A stretch of DNA of 20,701 nucleotides from the NCBI GenBank assembly GCA_900893395.1, contig CAAHFI010151236.1, positions 1 through 20,701 of the forward strand, in the 5' to 3' direction. Source of the DNA: Euglena gracilis (lineage: Eukaryota > Euglenozoa > Euglenophyceae > Euglenales > Euglenaceae). The notes beneath the pieces are model-generated. The model was given only the letters and a program-made list of their open reading frames with translations. It was not told where the DNA came from and did no database searches. Shown piece after piece: positions 1 to 13,900 of the stretch (position 1 is its first letter; each line of letters opens with the position of its first letter). A program made the translations under genes and the position numbers.

Positions 1-960
1 GGTCAAAACGGACCGGGCCCAGGCCGTTTGGGTACAACGGACCGGGCCAGGCCGTTTGGGTCAAAATGGACGGGCCCAGGCCGTTTGGGTCAAAACGGAC
101 CGGGTCCAGGCCGTTTGGGTCACAACGGACCGGGCCCAGGCCGTTTGGGTCAAAACGGACCGGCCAGGCCGTTTGGGTCAAACGGACCGGGCCCAGGCCG
201 TTTGGGTCACAACGGGACCGGCCCAGGCCGTTTGGGTCACAACGGACCGGCCCAGGCCGTTTGGGTCACAACGGACCGGCCCAGGCCGTTGGGTCACAAC
301 GGACCGGGCCCAGGCCGTTTGGGTCACAACGGACCGGGCCAGGCCGTTTGGTCAAAACGGACCGGCCAGGCCGTTTGGGTCACAACGGACCGGGCCCAGG
401 CCGTTTGGGTCACACGGACCGGCCCAGGCCGTTTGGGTCAAACGGACCGGGCCCAGGCCGTTTGGGTCAAACGGACCGGGCCCAGGCCGTTTGGGTCACA
501 ACGGACCGGGCCCAGGCCGTTTGGGTCACAACGGACCGGGCCCAGGCCGTTTGGGTCAAACGGACCGGGCCCAGGCCGTTTGGGTCACAACGGACCGGGC
601 CCAGGCCGTTTGGGTCACAACGGACCGGGCCCAGGCCGTTTGGGTCACAACGGACCGGGCCAGGCCGTTTGGGTCACAACGGACCGGGCCCAGGCCGTTT
701 GGGTCACAACGGACCGGCCCAGGCCGTTTGGGTCAAACGGACCGGGCCCAGGCCGTTTGGGTCAAACGGACCGGGCCCAGGCCGTTTGGGTCAAACGGAC
801 CGGGCCCAGGCCGTTTGGGTCACAACGGACCGGGCCCAGGCCGTTTGGGTCAAAACCGGCCCAGGCCGTTTGGGTCAAAACGGACCGGGCCCAGGCCGTT
901 TGGGTCAAAACGGACCGGGCCAGGCCGTTTGGGTCACAACGGACCGGGCCCAGGCCGTTT
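1..960. repeat. Left end of array, indel-rich units
   Basis: The same satellite, but many units have one-base changes in homopolymers: GGGCCC reduced to GGCCC or GGGCC (for example near 170, 240-280, 340-370 and 660), TTTGGG shortened (near 290 and 350), and GGTCACAACGG shortened to GGTCACACGG near 411. Near 33 a unit reads GGTACAACGG. One unit near 66 carries the only forward ATG I found in the window, from a C-to-T change (AAATGG for AAACGG). Irregularity falls off rightward: scattered short units continue to about 3,480, then become rare. The pattern fits declining consensus quality toward a contig end better than ordinary sequence divergence. Confidence 0.85.
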
Positions 961-2643
961 GGGTCAAACGGACCGGGCCCAGGCCGTTTGGGTCAAAACG
1001 GACCGGGCCCAGGCCGTTTGGGTCACAACGGACCGGGCCCAGGCCGTTTGGGTCACAACGGACCGGGCCCAGGCCGTTTGGGTCACAACGGACCGGGCCC
1101 AGGCCGTTTGGGTCACAACGGACCGGGCCCAGGCCGTTTGGGTCACAACGGACCGGGCCCAGGCCGTTTGGGTCAAACGGACCGGGCCCAGGCCGTTTGG
1201 GTCACAACGGACCGGGCCCAGGCCGTTTGGGTCAAACGGACCGGGCCCAGGCCGTTTGGGTCAAACGGACCGGGCCCAGGCCGTTTGGGTCAACGGACCG
1301 GGCCCAGGCCGTTTGGGTCAAACGGACCGGGCCCAGGCCGTTTGGGTCACAACGGACCGGCCCAGGCCGTTTGGGTCACAACGGACCGGGCCCAGGCCGT
1401 TTGGGTCACAACGGACCGGGCCCAGGCCGTTTGGGTCACAACGGACCGGGCCCAGGCCGTTTGGGTCACAACGGACCGGGCCCAGGCCGTTTGGGTCAAA
1501 CGGACCGGGCCCAGGCCGTTTGGGTCAAACGGACCGGGCCCAGGCCGTTTGGGTCAAACGGACCGGGCCCAGGCCGTTTGGGTCACAACGGACCGGGCCC
1601 AGGCCGTTTGGGTCAAACGGACCGGGCCCAGGCCGTTTGGGTCACAACGGACCGGGCCCAGGCCGTTTGGGTCACAACGGACCGGGCCCAGGCCGTTTGG
1701 GTCACAACGGACCGGGCCCAGGCCGTTTGGGTCACAACGGACCGGGCCCAGGCCGTTTGGGTCAAACGGACCGGGCCCAGGCCGTTTGGGTCAAACGGAC
1801 CGGGCCCAGGCCGTTTGGGTCACAACGGACCGGGCCCAGGCCGTTTGGGTCACAACGGACCGGGCCCAGGCCGTTTGGGTCACAACGGACCGGGCCCAGG
1901 CCGTTTGGGTCACAACGGACCGGGCCCAGGCCGTTTGGGTCAAAACGGACCGGGCCCAGGCCGTTTGGGTCAAACGGACCGGGCCCAGGCCGTTTGGGTC
2001 AAACGGACCGGGCCCAGGCCGTTTGGGTCAAAACGGACCGGGCCAGGCCGTTTGGGTCACAACGGACCGGGCCCAGGCCGTTTGGGTCACAAACGGACCG
2101 GGCCCAGGCCGTTTGGGTCAAACGGACCGGGCCCAGGCCGTTTGGGTCACAACGGACCGGGCCCAGGCCGTTTGGGTCAAAACGGACCGGGCCCAGGCCG
2201 TTTGGGTCAAACGGACCGGGCCCAGGCCGTTTGGGTCAAACGGACCGGGCCAGGCCGTTTGGGTCAAACGGACCGGGCCCAGGCCGTTTGGGTCAAACGG
2301 ACCGGGCCCAGGCCGTTTGGGTCAAACGGACCGGGCCCAGGCCGTTTGGGTCACAACGGACCGGGCCCAGGCCGTTTGGGTCACAACGGACCGGGCCCAG
2401 GCCGTTTGGGTCACAACGGACCGGGCCCAGGCCGTTTGGGTCAAACGGACCGGGCCCAGGCCGTTTGGGTCACAACGGACCGGGCCCAGGCCGTTTGGGT
2501 CAAACGGACCGGGCCCAGGCCGTTTGGGTCACAACGGACCGGGCCCAGGCCGTTTGGGTCAAACGGACCGGGCCCAGGCCGTTTGGGTCAAACGGACCGG
2601 GCCCAGGCCGTTTGGGTCAAACGGACCGGGCCCAGGCCGTTTG

Positions 2644-2728
2644 GGTCACGGACCGGGCCCAGGCCGTTTGGGTCAAACGGACCGGGCCCAGGCCGTTTGG
2701 GTCACAAACCGGGCCCAGGCCGTTTGGG
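2644..2728. repeat. Cluster of two rare 27-bp units
   Basis: A unit starting at 2644 reads GGTCACGGACC, losing three bases of the ACAACGG part, and the unit starting near 2700 reads GGTCACAAACCGGG, losing a CGG. One normal type C unit lies between them. Both losses are three bases and so leave each unit at 27 bp. They are among the few core changes larger than one base, and they are not simple homopolymer errors. They make a unique landmark inside an otherwise repetitive core, useful for anchoring reads. Confidence 0.8.
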
Positions 2729-4460
2729 TCAAACGGACCGGGCCCAGGCCGTTTGGGTCACAACGGACCGGGCCCAGGCCGTTTGGGTCAAACGGACCGG
2801 GCCCAGGCCGTTTGGGTCACAACGGACCGGGCCCAGGCCGTTTGGGTCACAACGGACCGGGCCCAGGCCGTTTGGGTCAAACGGACCGGGCCCAGGCCGT
2901 TTGGGTCAAACGGACCGGGCCCAGGCCGTTTGGGTCACAACGGACCGGGCCAGGCCGTTTGGGTCAAACGGACCGGGCCCAGGCCGTTTGGGTCAAACGG
3001 ACCGGGCCCAGGCCGTTTGGGTCACAACGGACCGGGCCCAGGCCGTTTGGGTCACAACGGACCGGGCCCAGGCCGTTTGGGTCAAACGGACCGGGCCCAG
3101 GCCGTTTGGGTCACAACGGACCGGGCCCAGGCCGTTTGGGTCACAACGGACCGGGCCCAGGCCGTTTGGGTCAAACGGACCGGGCCCAGGCCGTTTGGGT
3201 CAAACGGACCGGGCCCAGGCCGTTTGGGTCAAACGGACCGGGCCCAGGCCGTTTGGGTCACAACGGACCGGGCCCAGGCCGTTTGGGTCACAACGGACCG
3301 GCCCAGGCCGTTTGGGTCAAACGGACCGGGCCCAGGCCGTTTGGGTCAAACGGACCGGGCCCAGGCCGTTTGGGTCAAACGGACCGGGCCCAGGCCGTTT
3401 GGGTCAAACGGACCGGGCCCAGGCCGTTTGGGTCACAACGGACCGGGCCCAGGCCGTTTGGGTCAACGGACCGGGCCAGGCCGTTTGGGTCAAACGGACC
3501 GGGCCCAGGCCGTTTGGGTCAAACGGACCGGGCCCAGGCCGTTTGGGTCACAACGGACCGGGCCCAGGCCGTTTGGGTCAAACGGACCGGGCCCAGGCCG
3601 TTTGGGTCAAACGGACCGGGCCCAGGCCGTTTGGGTCACAACGGACCGGGCCCAGGCCGTTTGGGTCAAACGGACCGGGCCCAGGCCGTTTGGGTCAAAC
3701 GGACCGGGCCCAGGCCGTTTGGGTCAAACGGACCGGGCCCAGGCCGTTTGGGTCACAACGGACCGGGCCCAGGCCGTTTGGGTCACAACGGACCGGGCCC
3801 AGGCCGTTTGGGTCACAACGGACCGGGCCCAGGCCGTTTGGGTCAAACGGACCGGGCCCAGGCCGTTTGGGTCAAACGGACCGGGCCCAGGCCGTTTGGG
3901 TCACAACGGACCGGGCCCAGGCCGTTTGGGTCAAACGGACCGGGCCCAGGCCGTTTGGGTCACAACGGACCGGGCCCAGGCCGTTTGGGTCACAACGGAC
4001 CGGGCCCAGGCCGTTTGGGTCACAACGGACCGGGCCCAGGCCGTTTGGGTCACAACGGACCGGGCCCAGGCCGTTTGGGTCAAACGGACCGGGCCCAGGC
4101 CGTTTGGGTCAAACGGACCGGGCCCAGGCCGTTTGGGTCAAACGGACCGGGCCCAGGCCGTTTGGGTCACAACGGACCGGGCCCAGGCCGTTTGGGTCAA
4201 ACGGACCGGGCCCAGGCCGTTTGGGTCAAACGGACCGGGCCCAGGCCGTTTGGGTCACAACGGACCGGGCCCAGGCCGTTTGGGTCAAACGGACCGGGCC
4301 CAGGCCGTTTGGGTCACAACGGACCGGGCCCAGGCCGTTTGGGTCACAACGGACCGGGCCCAGGCCGTTTGGGTCAAACGGACCGGGCCCAGGCCGTTTG
4401 GGTCACAACGGACCGGGCCCAGGCCGTTTGGGTCACAACGGACCGGGCCCAGGCCGTTTG

Positions 4461-4692
4461 GGTCAAACGGACCGGGCCCAGGCCGTTTGGGTCAAACGGA
4501 CCGGGCCCAGGCCGTTTGGGTCAAACGGACCGGGCCCAGGCCGTTTGGGTCAAACGGACCGGGCCCAGGCCGTTTGGGTCAAACGGACCGGGCCCAGGCC
4601 GTTTGGGTCAAACGGACCGGGCCCAGGCCGTTTGGGTCAAACGGACCGGGCCCAGGCCGTTTGGGTCAAACGGACCGGGCCCAGGCCGTTTG
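4461..4692. repeat. Run of eight consecutive 29-bp type C units
   Basis: Eight identical 29-bp units starting at 4461, 4490, 4519, 4548, 4577, 4606, 4635 and 4664 account exactly for 232 bases. This is the longest pure type C run I noticed. Each unit carries the perfect 7-bp inverted repeat CCGTTTG / CAAACGG around a GGT centre, so the run is a dense stretch of potential hairpins. Local expansion of one unit type is the simplest explanation. Confidence 0.85.
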
Positions 4693-4932
4693 GGTCACAA
4701 CGGACCGGGCCCAGGCCGTTTGGGTCAAAACGGACCGGGCCCAGGCCGTTTGGGTCACAACGGACCGGGCCCAGGCCGTTTGGGTCAAAACGGACCGGGC
4801 CCAGGCCGTTTGGGTCACAACGGACCGGGCCCAGGCCGTTTGGGTCACAACGGACCGGGCCCAGGCCGTTTGGGTCACAACGGACCGGGCCCAGGCCGTT
4901 TGGGTCAAAACGGACCGGGCCCAGGCCGTTTG
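4693..4932. repeat. Patterned A-B-A-B-A-A-A-B block of 30-bp units
   Basis: Eight 30-bp units starting at 4693, 4723, 4753, 4783, 4813, 4843, 4873 and 4903 follow the order A B A B A A A B and account exactly for 240 bases. It lies directly after the eight-unit type C run. Type B is otherwise sparse in the core, so four B copies in eight units is locally unusual. Duplication of an A-B dimer would explain the first four units; this is inference. Confidence 0.8.
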
Positions 4933-7900
4933 GGTCAAACGGACCGGGCCCAGGCCGTTTGGGTCACAACGGACCGGGCCCAGGCCGTTTGGGTCAAACG
5001 GACCGGGCCCAGGCCGTTTGGGTCAAACGGACCGGGCCCAGGCCGTTTGGGTCACAACGGACCGGGCCCAGGCCGTTTGGGTCACAACGGACCGGGCCCA
5101 GGCCGTTTGGGTCAAACGGACCGGGCCCAGGCCGTTTGGGTCAAACGGACCGGGCCCAGGCCGTTTGGGTCACAACGGACCGGGCCCAGGCCGTTTGGGT
5201 CAAACGGACCGGGCCCAGGCCGTTTGGGTCACAACGGACCGGGCCCAGGCCGTTTGGGTCACAACGGACCGGGCCCAGGCCGTTTGGGTCAAACGGACCG
5301 GGCCCAGGCCGTTTGGGTCAAACGGACCGGGCCCAGGCCGTTTGGGTCACAACGGACCGGGCCCAGGCCGTTTGGGTCAAACGGACCGGGCCCAGGCCGT
5401 TTGGGTCAAACGGACCGGGCCAGGCCGTTTGGGTCAAACGGACCGGGCCCAGGCCGTTTGGGTCACAACGGACCGGGCCCAGGCCGTTTGGGTCACAACG
5501 GACCGGGCCCAGGCCGTTTGGGTCACAACGGACCGGGCCCAGGCCGTTTGGGTCAAACGGACCGGGCCCAGGCCGTTTGGGTCAAACGGACCGGGCCCAG
5601 GCCGTTTGGGTCACAACGGACCGGGCCCAGGCCGTTTGGGTCAAAACGGACCGGGCCCAGGCCGTTTGGGTCACAACGGACCGGGCCCAGGCCGTTTGGG
5701 TCACAACGGACCGGGCCCAGGCCGTTTGGGTCAAACGGACCGGGCCCAGGCCGTTTGGGTCAAACGGACCGGGCCCAGGCCGTTTGGGTCACAACGGACC
5801 GGGCCCAGGCCGTTTGGGTCAAACGGACCGGGCCCAGGCCGTTTGGGTCACAACGGACCGGGCCCAGGCCGTTTGGGTCAAACGGACCGGGCCCAGGCCG
5901 TTTGGGTCAAAACGGACCGGGCCCAGGCCGTTTGGGTCAAACGGACCGGGCCCAGGCCGTTTGGGTCACAACGGACCGGGCCCAGGCCGTTTGGGTCACA
6001 ACGGACCGGGCCCAGGCCGTTTGGGTCAACGGACCGGGCCCAGGCCGTTTGGGTCAAACGGACCGGGCCCAGGCCGTTTGGGTCACAACGGACCGGGCCC
6101 AGGCCGTTTGGGTCACAACGGACCGGGCCCAGGCCGTTTGGGTCACAACGGACCGGGCCCAGGCCGTTTGGGTCACAACGGACCGGGCCCAGGCCGTTTG
6201 GGTCAAACGGACCGGGCCCAGGCCGTTTGGGTCAAACGGACCGGGCCCAGGCCGTTTGGGTCACAACGGACCGGGCCCAGGCCGTTTGGGTCAAACGGAC
6301 CGGGCCCAGGCCGTTTGGGTCAAAACGGACCGGGCCCAGGCCGTTTGGGTCACAACGGACCGGGCCCAGGCCGTTTGGGTCACAACGGACCGGGCCCAGG
6401 CCGTTTGGGTCAAACGGACCGGGCCCAGGCCGTTTGGGTCAAACGGACCGGGCCCAGGCCGTTTGGGTCAAACGGACCGGGCCCAGGCCGTTTGGGTCAA
6501 ACGGACCGGGCCCAGGCCGTTTGGGTCAAACGGACCGGGCCCAGGCCGTTTGGGTCACAACGGACCGGGCCCAGGCCGTTTGGGTCAAACGGACCGGGCC
6601 CAGGCCGTTTGGGTCAAACGGACCGGGCCCAGGCCGTTTGGGTCAAACGGACCGGGCCCAGGCCGTTTGGGTCACAACGGACCGGGCCCAGGCCGTTTGG
6701 GTCAAACGGACCGGGCCCAGGCCGTTTGGGTCAAAACGGACCGGGCCCAGGCCGTTTGGGTCAAACGGACCGGGCCCAGGCCGTTTGGGTCAAACGGACC
6801 GGGCCCAGGCCGTTTGGGTCAAACGGACCGGGCCCAGGCCGTTTGGGTCACAACGGACCGGGCCCAGGCCGTTTGGGTCACAACGGACCGGGCCCAGGCC
6901 GTTTGGGTCACAACGGACCGGGCCCAGGCCGTTTGGGTCAAACGGACCGGGCCCAGGCCGTTTGGGTCACAACGGACCGGGCCCAGGCCGTTTGGGTCAA
7001 ACGGACCGGGCCCAGGCCGTTTGGGTCAAACGGACCGGGCCCAGGCCGTTTGGGTCACAACGGACCGGGCCCAGGCCGTTTGGGTCACAACGGACCGGGC
7101 CCAGGCCGTTTGGGTCACAACGGACCGGGCCCAGGCCGTTTGGGTCACAACGGACCGGGCCCAGGCCGTTTGGGTCAAACGGACCGGGCCCAGGCCGTTT
7201 GGGTCAAACGGACCGGGCCCAGGCCGTTTGGGTCACAACGGACCGGGCCCAGGCCGTTTGGGTCAAACGGACCGGGCCCAGGCCGTTTGGGTCACAACGG
7301 ACCGGGCCCAGGCCGTTTGGGTCAAAACGGACCGGGCCCAGGCCGTTTGGGTCAAACGGACCGGGCCCAGGCCGTTTGGGTCAAACGGACCGGGCCCAGG
7401 CCGTTTGGGTCAAACGGACCGGGCCCAGGCCGTTTGGGTCAAACGGACCGGGCCCAGGCCGTTTGGGTCAAACGGACCGGGCCCAGGCCGTTTGGGTCAA
7501 ACGGACCGGGCCCAGGCCGTTTGGGTCACAACGGACCGGGCCCAGGCCGTTTGGGTCAAACGGACCGGGCCCAGGCCGTTTGGGTCAAACGGACCGGGCC
7601 CAGGCCGTTTGGGTCAAACGGACCGGGCCCAGGCCGTTTGGGTCAAACGGACCGGGCCCAGGCCGTTTGGGTCACAACGGACCGGGCCCAGGCCGTTTGG
7701 GTCAAACGGACCGGGCCCAGGCCGTTTGGGTCAAACGGACCGGGCCCAGGCCGTTTGGGTCAAACGGACCGGGCCCAGGCCGTTTGGGTCACAACGGACC
7801 GGGCCCAGGCCGTTTGGGTCACAACGGACCGGGCCCAGGCCGTTTGGGTCACAACGGACCGGGCCCAGGCCGTTTGGGTCAAACGGACCGGGCCCAGGCC

Positions 7901-10900
7901 GTTTGGGTCAAACGGACCGGGCCCAGGCCGTTTGGGTCAAACGGACCGGGCCCAGGCCGTTTGGGTCAAACGGACCGGGCCCAGGCCGTTTGGGTCACAA
8001 CGGACCGGGCCCAGGCCGTTTGGGTCAAAACGGACCGGGCCCAGGCCGTTTGGGTCAAACGGACCGGGCCCAGGCCGTTTGGGTCAAACGGACCGGGCCC
8101 AGGCCGTTTGGGTCACAACGGACCGGGCCCAGGCCGTTTGGGTCACAACGGACCGGGCCCAGGCCGTTTGGGTCACAACGGACCGGGCCCAGGCCGTTTG
8201 GGTCAAACGGACCGGGCCCAGGCCGTTTGGGTCAAACGGACCGGGCCCAGGCCGTTTGGGTCAAACGGACCGGGCCCAGGCCGTTTGGGTCAAACGGACC
8301 GGGCCCAGGCCGTTTGGGTCAAACGGACCGGGCCCAGGCCGTTTGGGTCAAACGGACCGGGCCCAGGCCGTTTGGGTCAAACGGACCGGGCCCAGGCCGT
8401 TTGGGTCACAACGGACCGGGCCCAGGCCGTTTGGGTCACAACGGACCGGGCCCAGGCCGTTTGGGTCAAACGGACCGGGCCCAGGCCGTTTGGGTCAAAC
8501 GGACCGGGCCCAGGCCGTTTGGGTCAAACGGACCGGGCCCAGGCCGTTTGGGTCACAACGGACCGGGCCCAGGCCGTTTGGGTCAAACGGACCGGGCCCA
8601 GGCCGTTTGGGTCACAACGGACCGGGCCCAGGCCGTTTGGGTCAAACGGACCGGGCCCAGGCCGTTTGGGTCACAACGGACCGGGCCCAGGCCGTTTGGG
8701 TCAAACGGACCGGGCCCAGGCCGTTTGGGTCAAACGGACCGGGCCCAGGCCGTTTGGGTCACAACGGACCGGGCCCAGGCCGTTTGGGTCACAACGGACC
8801 GGGCCCAGGCCGTTTGGGTCACAACGGACCGGGCCCAGGCCGTTTGGGTCAAACGGACCGGGCCCAGGCCGTTTGGGTCAAACGGACCGGGCCCAGGCCG
8901 TTTGGGTCAAACGGACCGGGCCCAGGCCGTTTGGGTCAAACGGACCGGGCCCAGGCCGTTTGGGTCAAACGGACCGGGCCCAGGCCGTTTGGGTCAAACG
9001 GACCGGGCCCAGGCCGTTTGGGTCAAACGGACCGGGCCCAGGCCGTTTGGGTCACAACGGACCGGGCCCAGGCCGTTTGGGTCAAACGGACCGGGCCCAG
9101 GCCGTTTGGGTCACAAACGGACCGGGCCCAGGCCGTTTGGGTCAAACGGACCGGGCCCAGGCCGTTTGGGTCAAACGGACCGGGCCCAGGCCGTTTGGGT
9201 CAAACGGACCGGGCCCAGGCCGTTTGGGTCACAACGGACCGGGCCCAGGCCGTTTGGGTCAAACGGACCGGGCCCAGGCCGTTTGGGTCACAACGGACCG
9301 GGCCCAGGCCGTTTGGGTCAAACGGACCGGGCCCAGGCCGTTTGGGTCAAAACGGACCGGGCCCAGGCCGTTTGGGTCAAACGGACCGGGCCCAGGCCGT
9401 TTGGGTCAAACGGACCGGGCCCAGGCCGTTTGGGTCAAACGGACCGGGCCCAGGCCGTTTGGGTCAAACGGACCGGGCCCAGGCCGTTTGGGTCACAACG
9501 GACCGGGCCCAGGCCGTTTGGGTCACAACGGACCGGGCCCAGGCCGTTTGGGTCACAACGGACCGGGCCCAGGCCGTTTGGGTCACAACGGACCGGGCCC
9601 AGGCCGTTTGGGTCAAACGGACCGGGCCCAGGCCGTTTGGGTCAAACGGACCGGGCCCAGGCCGTTTGGGTCAAACGGACCGGGCCCAGGCCGTTTGGGT
9701 CACAACGGACCGGGCCCAGGCCGTTTGGGTCACAACGGACCGGGCCCAGGCCGTTTGGGTCAAACGGACCGGGCCCAGGCCGTTTGGGTCAAACGGACCG
9801 GGCCCAGGCCGTTTGGGTCACAACGGACCGGGCCCAGGCCGTTTGGGTCAAACGGACCGGGCCCAGGCCGTTTGGGTCACAACGGACCGGGCCCAGGCCG
9901 TTTGGGTCAAACGGACCGGGCCCAGGCCGTTTGGGTCAAACGGACCGGGCCCAGGCCGTTTGGGTCACAACGGACCGGGCCCAGGCCGTTTGGGTCACAA
10001 CGGACCGGGCCCAGGCCGTTTGGGTCACAACGGACCGGGCCCAGGCCGTTTGGGTCAACGGACCGGGCCCAGGCCGTTTGGGTCAAACGGACCGGGCCCA
10101 GGCCGTTTGGGTCAAACGGACCGGGCCCAGGCCGTTTGGGTCACAACGGACCGGGCCCAGGCCGTTTGGGTCAAACGGACCGGGCCCAGGCCGTTTGGGT
10201 CAAACGGACCGGGCCCAGGCCGTTTGGGTCACAACGGACCGGGCCCAGGCCGTTTGGGTCACAACGGACCGGGCCCAGGCCGTTTGGGTCACAACGGACC
10301 GGGCCCAGGCCGTTTGGGTCACAACGGACCGGGCCCAGGCCGTTTGGGTCACAACGGACCGGGCCCAGGCCGTTTGGGTCAAACGGACCGGGCCCAGGCC
10401 GTTTGGGTCAAACGGACCGGGCCCAGGCCGTTTGGGTCACAACGGACCGGGCCCAGGCCGTTTGGGTCAAACGGACCGGGCCCAGGCCGTTTGGGTCAAA
10501 CGGACCGGGCCCAGGCCGTTTGGGTCAAACGGACCGGGCCCAGGCCGTTTGGGTCAAACGGACCGGGCCCAGGCCGTTTGGGTCACAACGGACCGGGCCC
10601 AGGCCGTTTGGGTCACAACGGACCGGGCCCAGGCCGTTTGGGTCACAACGGACCGGGCCCAGGCCGTTTGGGTCAAACGGACCGGGCCCAGGCCGTTTGG
10701 GTCAAACGGACCGGGCCCAGGCCGTTTGGGTCACAACGGACCGGGCCCAGGCCGTTTGGGTCACAACGGACCGGGCCCAGGCCGTTTGGGTCACAACGGA
10801 CCGGGCCCAGGCCGTTTGGGTCACAACGGACCGGGCCCAGGCCGTTTGGGTCACAACGGACCGGGCCCAGGCCGTTTGGGTCAAACGGACCGGGCCCAGG

Positions 10901-13900
10901 CCGTTTGGGTCAAAACGGACCGGGCCCAGGCCGTTTGGGTCAAACGGACCGGGCCCAGGCCGTTTGGGTCAAACGGACCGGGCCCAGGCCGTTTGGGTCA
11001 CAACGGACCGGGCCCAGGCCGTTTGGGTCACAACGGACCGGGCCCAGGCCGTTTGGGTCACAACGGACCGGGCCCAGGCCGTTTGGGTCAAACGGACCGG
11101 GCCCAGGCCGTTTGGGTCACAACGGACCGGGCCCAGGCCGTTTGGGTCACAACGGACCGGGCCCAGGCCGTTTGGGTCACAACGGACCGGGCCCAGGCCG
11201 TTTGGGTCACAACGGACCGGGCCCAGGCCGTTTGGGTCAAACGGACCGGGCCAGGCCGTTTGGGTCAAACGGACCGGGCCCAGGCCGTTTGGGTCAAACG
11301 GACCGGGCCCAGGCCGTTTGGGTCACAACGGACCGGGCCCAGGCCGTTTGGGTCACAACGGACCGGGCCCAGGCCGTTTGGGTCAAACGGACCGGGCCCA
11401 GGCCGTTTGGGTCACAACGGACCGGGCCCAGGCCGTTTGGGTCAAACGGACCGGGCCCAGGCCGTTTGGGTCACAACGGACCGGGCCCAGGCCGTTTGGG
11501 TCACAACGGACCGGGCCCAGGCCGTTTGGGTCACAACGGACCGGGCCCAGGCCGTTTGGGTCAAACGGACCGGGCCCAGGCCGTTTGGGTCAAACGGACC
11601 GGGCCCAGGCCGTTTGGGTCAAACGGACCGGGCCCAGGCCGTTTGGGTCACAACGGACCGGGCCCAGGCCGTTTGGGTCACAACGGACCGGGCCCAGGCC
11701 GTTTGGGTCAAACGGACCGGGCCCAGGCCGTTTGGGTCACAACGGACCGGGCCCAGGCCGTTTGGGTCAAACGGACCGGGCCCAGGCCGTTTGGGTCAAA
11801 CGGACCGGGCCCAGGCCGTTTGGGTCACAACGGACCGGGCCCAGGCCGTTTGGGTCAAAACGGACCGGGCCCAGGCCGTTTGGGTCAAACGGACCGGGCC
11901 CAGGCCGTTTGGGTCACAACGGACCGGGCCCAGGCCGTTTGGGTCACAACGGACCGGGCCCAGGCCGTTTGGGTCAAACGGACCGGGCCCAGGCCGTTTG
12001 GGTCACAACGGACCGGGCCCAGGCCGTTTGGGTCAAACGGACCGGGCCCAGGCCGTTTGGGTCAAACGGACCGGGCCCAGGCCGTTTGGGTCAAACGGAC
12101 CGGGCCCAGGCCGTTTGGGTCAAACGGACCGGGCCCAGGCCGTTTGGGTCAAACGGACCGGGCCCAGGCCGTTTGGGTCAAACGGACCGGGCCCAGGCCG
12201 TTTGGGTCAAAACGGACCGGGCCCAGGCCGTTTGGGTCACAACGGACCGGGCCCAGGCCGTTTGGGTCACAACGGACCGGGCCCAGGCCGTTTGGGTCAA
12301 ACGGACCGGGCCCAGGCCGTTTGGGTCAAACGGACCGGGCCCAGGCCGTTTGGGTCAAACGGACCGGGCCCAGGCCGTTTGGGTCACAACGGACCGGGCC
12401 CAGGCCGTTTGGGTCACAACGGACCGGGCCCAGGCCGTTTGGGTCAAACGGACCGGGCCCAGGCCGTTTGGGTCAAACGGACCGGGCCCAGGCCGTTTGG
12501 GTCAAACGGACCGGGCCCAGGCCGTTTGGGTCAAAACGGACCGGGCCCAGGCCGTTTGGGTCAAACGGACCGGGCCCAGGCCGTTTGGGTCAAACGGACC
12601 GGGCCCAGGCCGTTTGGGTCAAACGGACCGGGCCCAGGCCGTTTGGGTCAAACGGACCGGGCCCAGGCCGTTTGGGTCACAACGGACCGGGCCCAGGCCG
12701 TTTGGGTCAAACGGACCGGGCCCAGGCCGTTTGGGTCACAACGGACCGGGCCCAGGCCGTTTGGGTCAAACGGACCGGGCCCAGGCCGTTTGGGTCACAA
12801 CGGACCGGGCCCAGGCCGTTTGGGTCAAACGGACCGGGCCCAGGCCGTTTGGGTCAAACGGACCGGGCCCAGGCCGTTTGGGTCACAACGGACCGGGCCC
12901 AGGCCGTTTGGGTCAAACGGACCGGGCCCAGGCCGTTTGGGTCACAACGGACCGGGCCCAGGCCGTTTGGGTCACAACGGACCGGGCCCAGGCCGTTTGG
13001 GTCAAACGGACCGGGCCCAGGCCGTTTGGGTCAAACGGACCGGGCCCAGGCCGTTTGGGTCAAACGGACCGGGCCCAGGCCGTTTGGGTCAAACGGACCG
13101 GGCCCAGGCCGTTTGGGTCAAAACGGACCGGGCCCAGGCCGTTTGGGTCAAACGGACCGGGCCCAGGCCGTTTGGGTCAAACGGACCGGGCCCAGGCCGT
13201 TTGGGTCAAACGGACCGGGCCCAGGCCGTTTGGGTCAAACGGACCGGGCCCAGGCCGTTTGGGTCAAACGGACCGGGCCCAGGCCGTTTGGGTCACAACG
13301 GACCGGGCCCAGGCCGTTTGGGTCAAACGGACCGGGCCCAGGCCGTTTGGGTCAAACGGACCGGGCCCAGGCCGTTTGGGTCAAACGGACCGGGCCCAGG
13401 CCGTTTGGGTCACAACGGACCGGGCCCAGGCCGTTTGGGTCAAACGGACCGGGCCCAGGCCGTTTGGGTCACAACGGACCGGGCCCAGGCCGTTTGGGTC
13501 ACAACGGACCGGGCCCAGGCCGTTTGGGTCAAACGGACCGGGCCCAGGCCGTTTGGGTCACAACGGACCGGGCCCAGGCCGTTTGGGTCACAACGGACCG
13601 GGCCCAGGCCGTTTGGGTCACAACGGACCGGGCCCAGGCCGTTTGGGTCACAACGGACCGGGCCCAGGCCGTTTGGGTCACAACGGACCGGGCCCAGGCC
13701 GTTTGGGTCAAACGGACCGGGCCCAGGCCGTTTGGGTCAAACGGACCGGGCCCAGGCCGTTTGGGTCAAAACGGACCGGGCCCAGGCCGTTTGGGTCAAA
13801 CGGACCGGGCCCAGGCCGTTTGGGTCAAACGGACCGGGCCCAGGCCGTTTGGGTCACAACGGACCGGGCCCAGGCCGTTTGGGTCACAACGGACCGGGCC

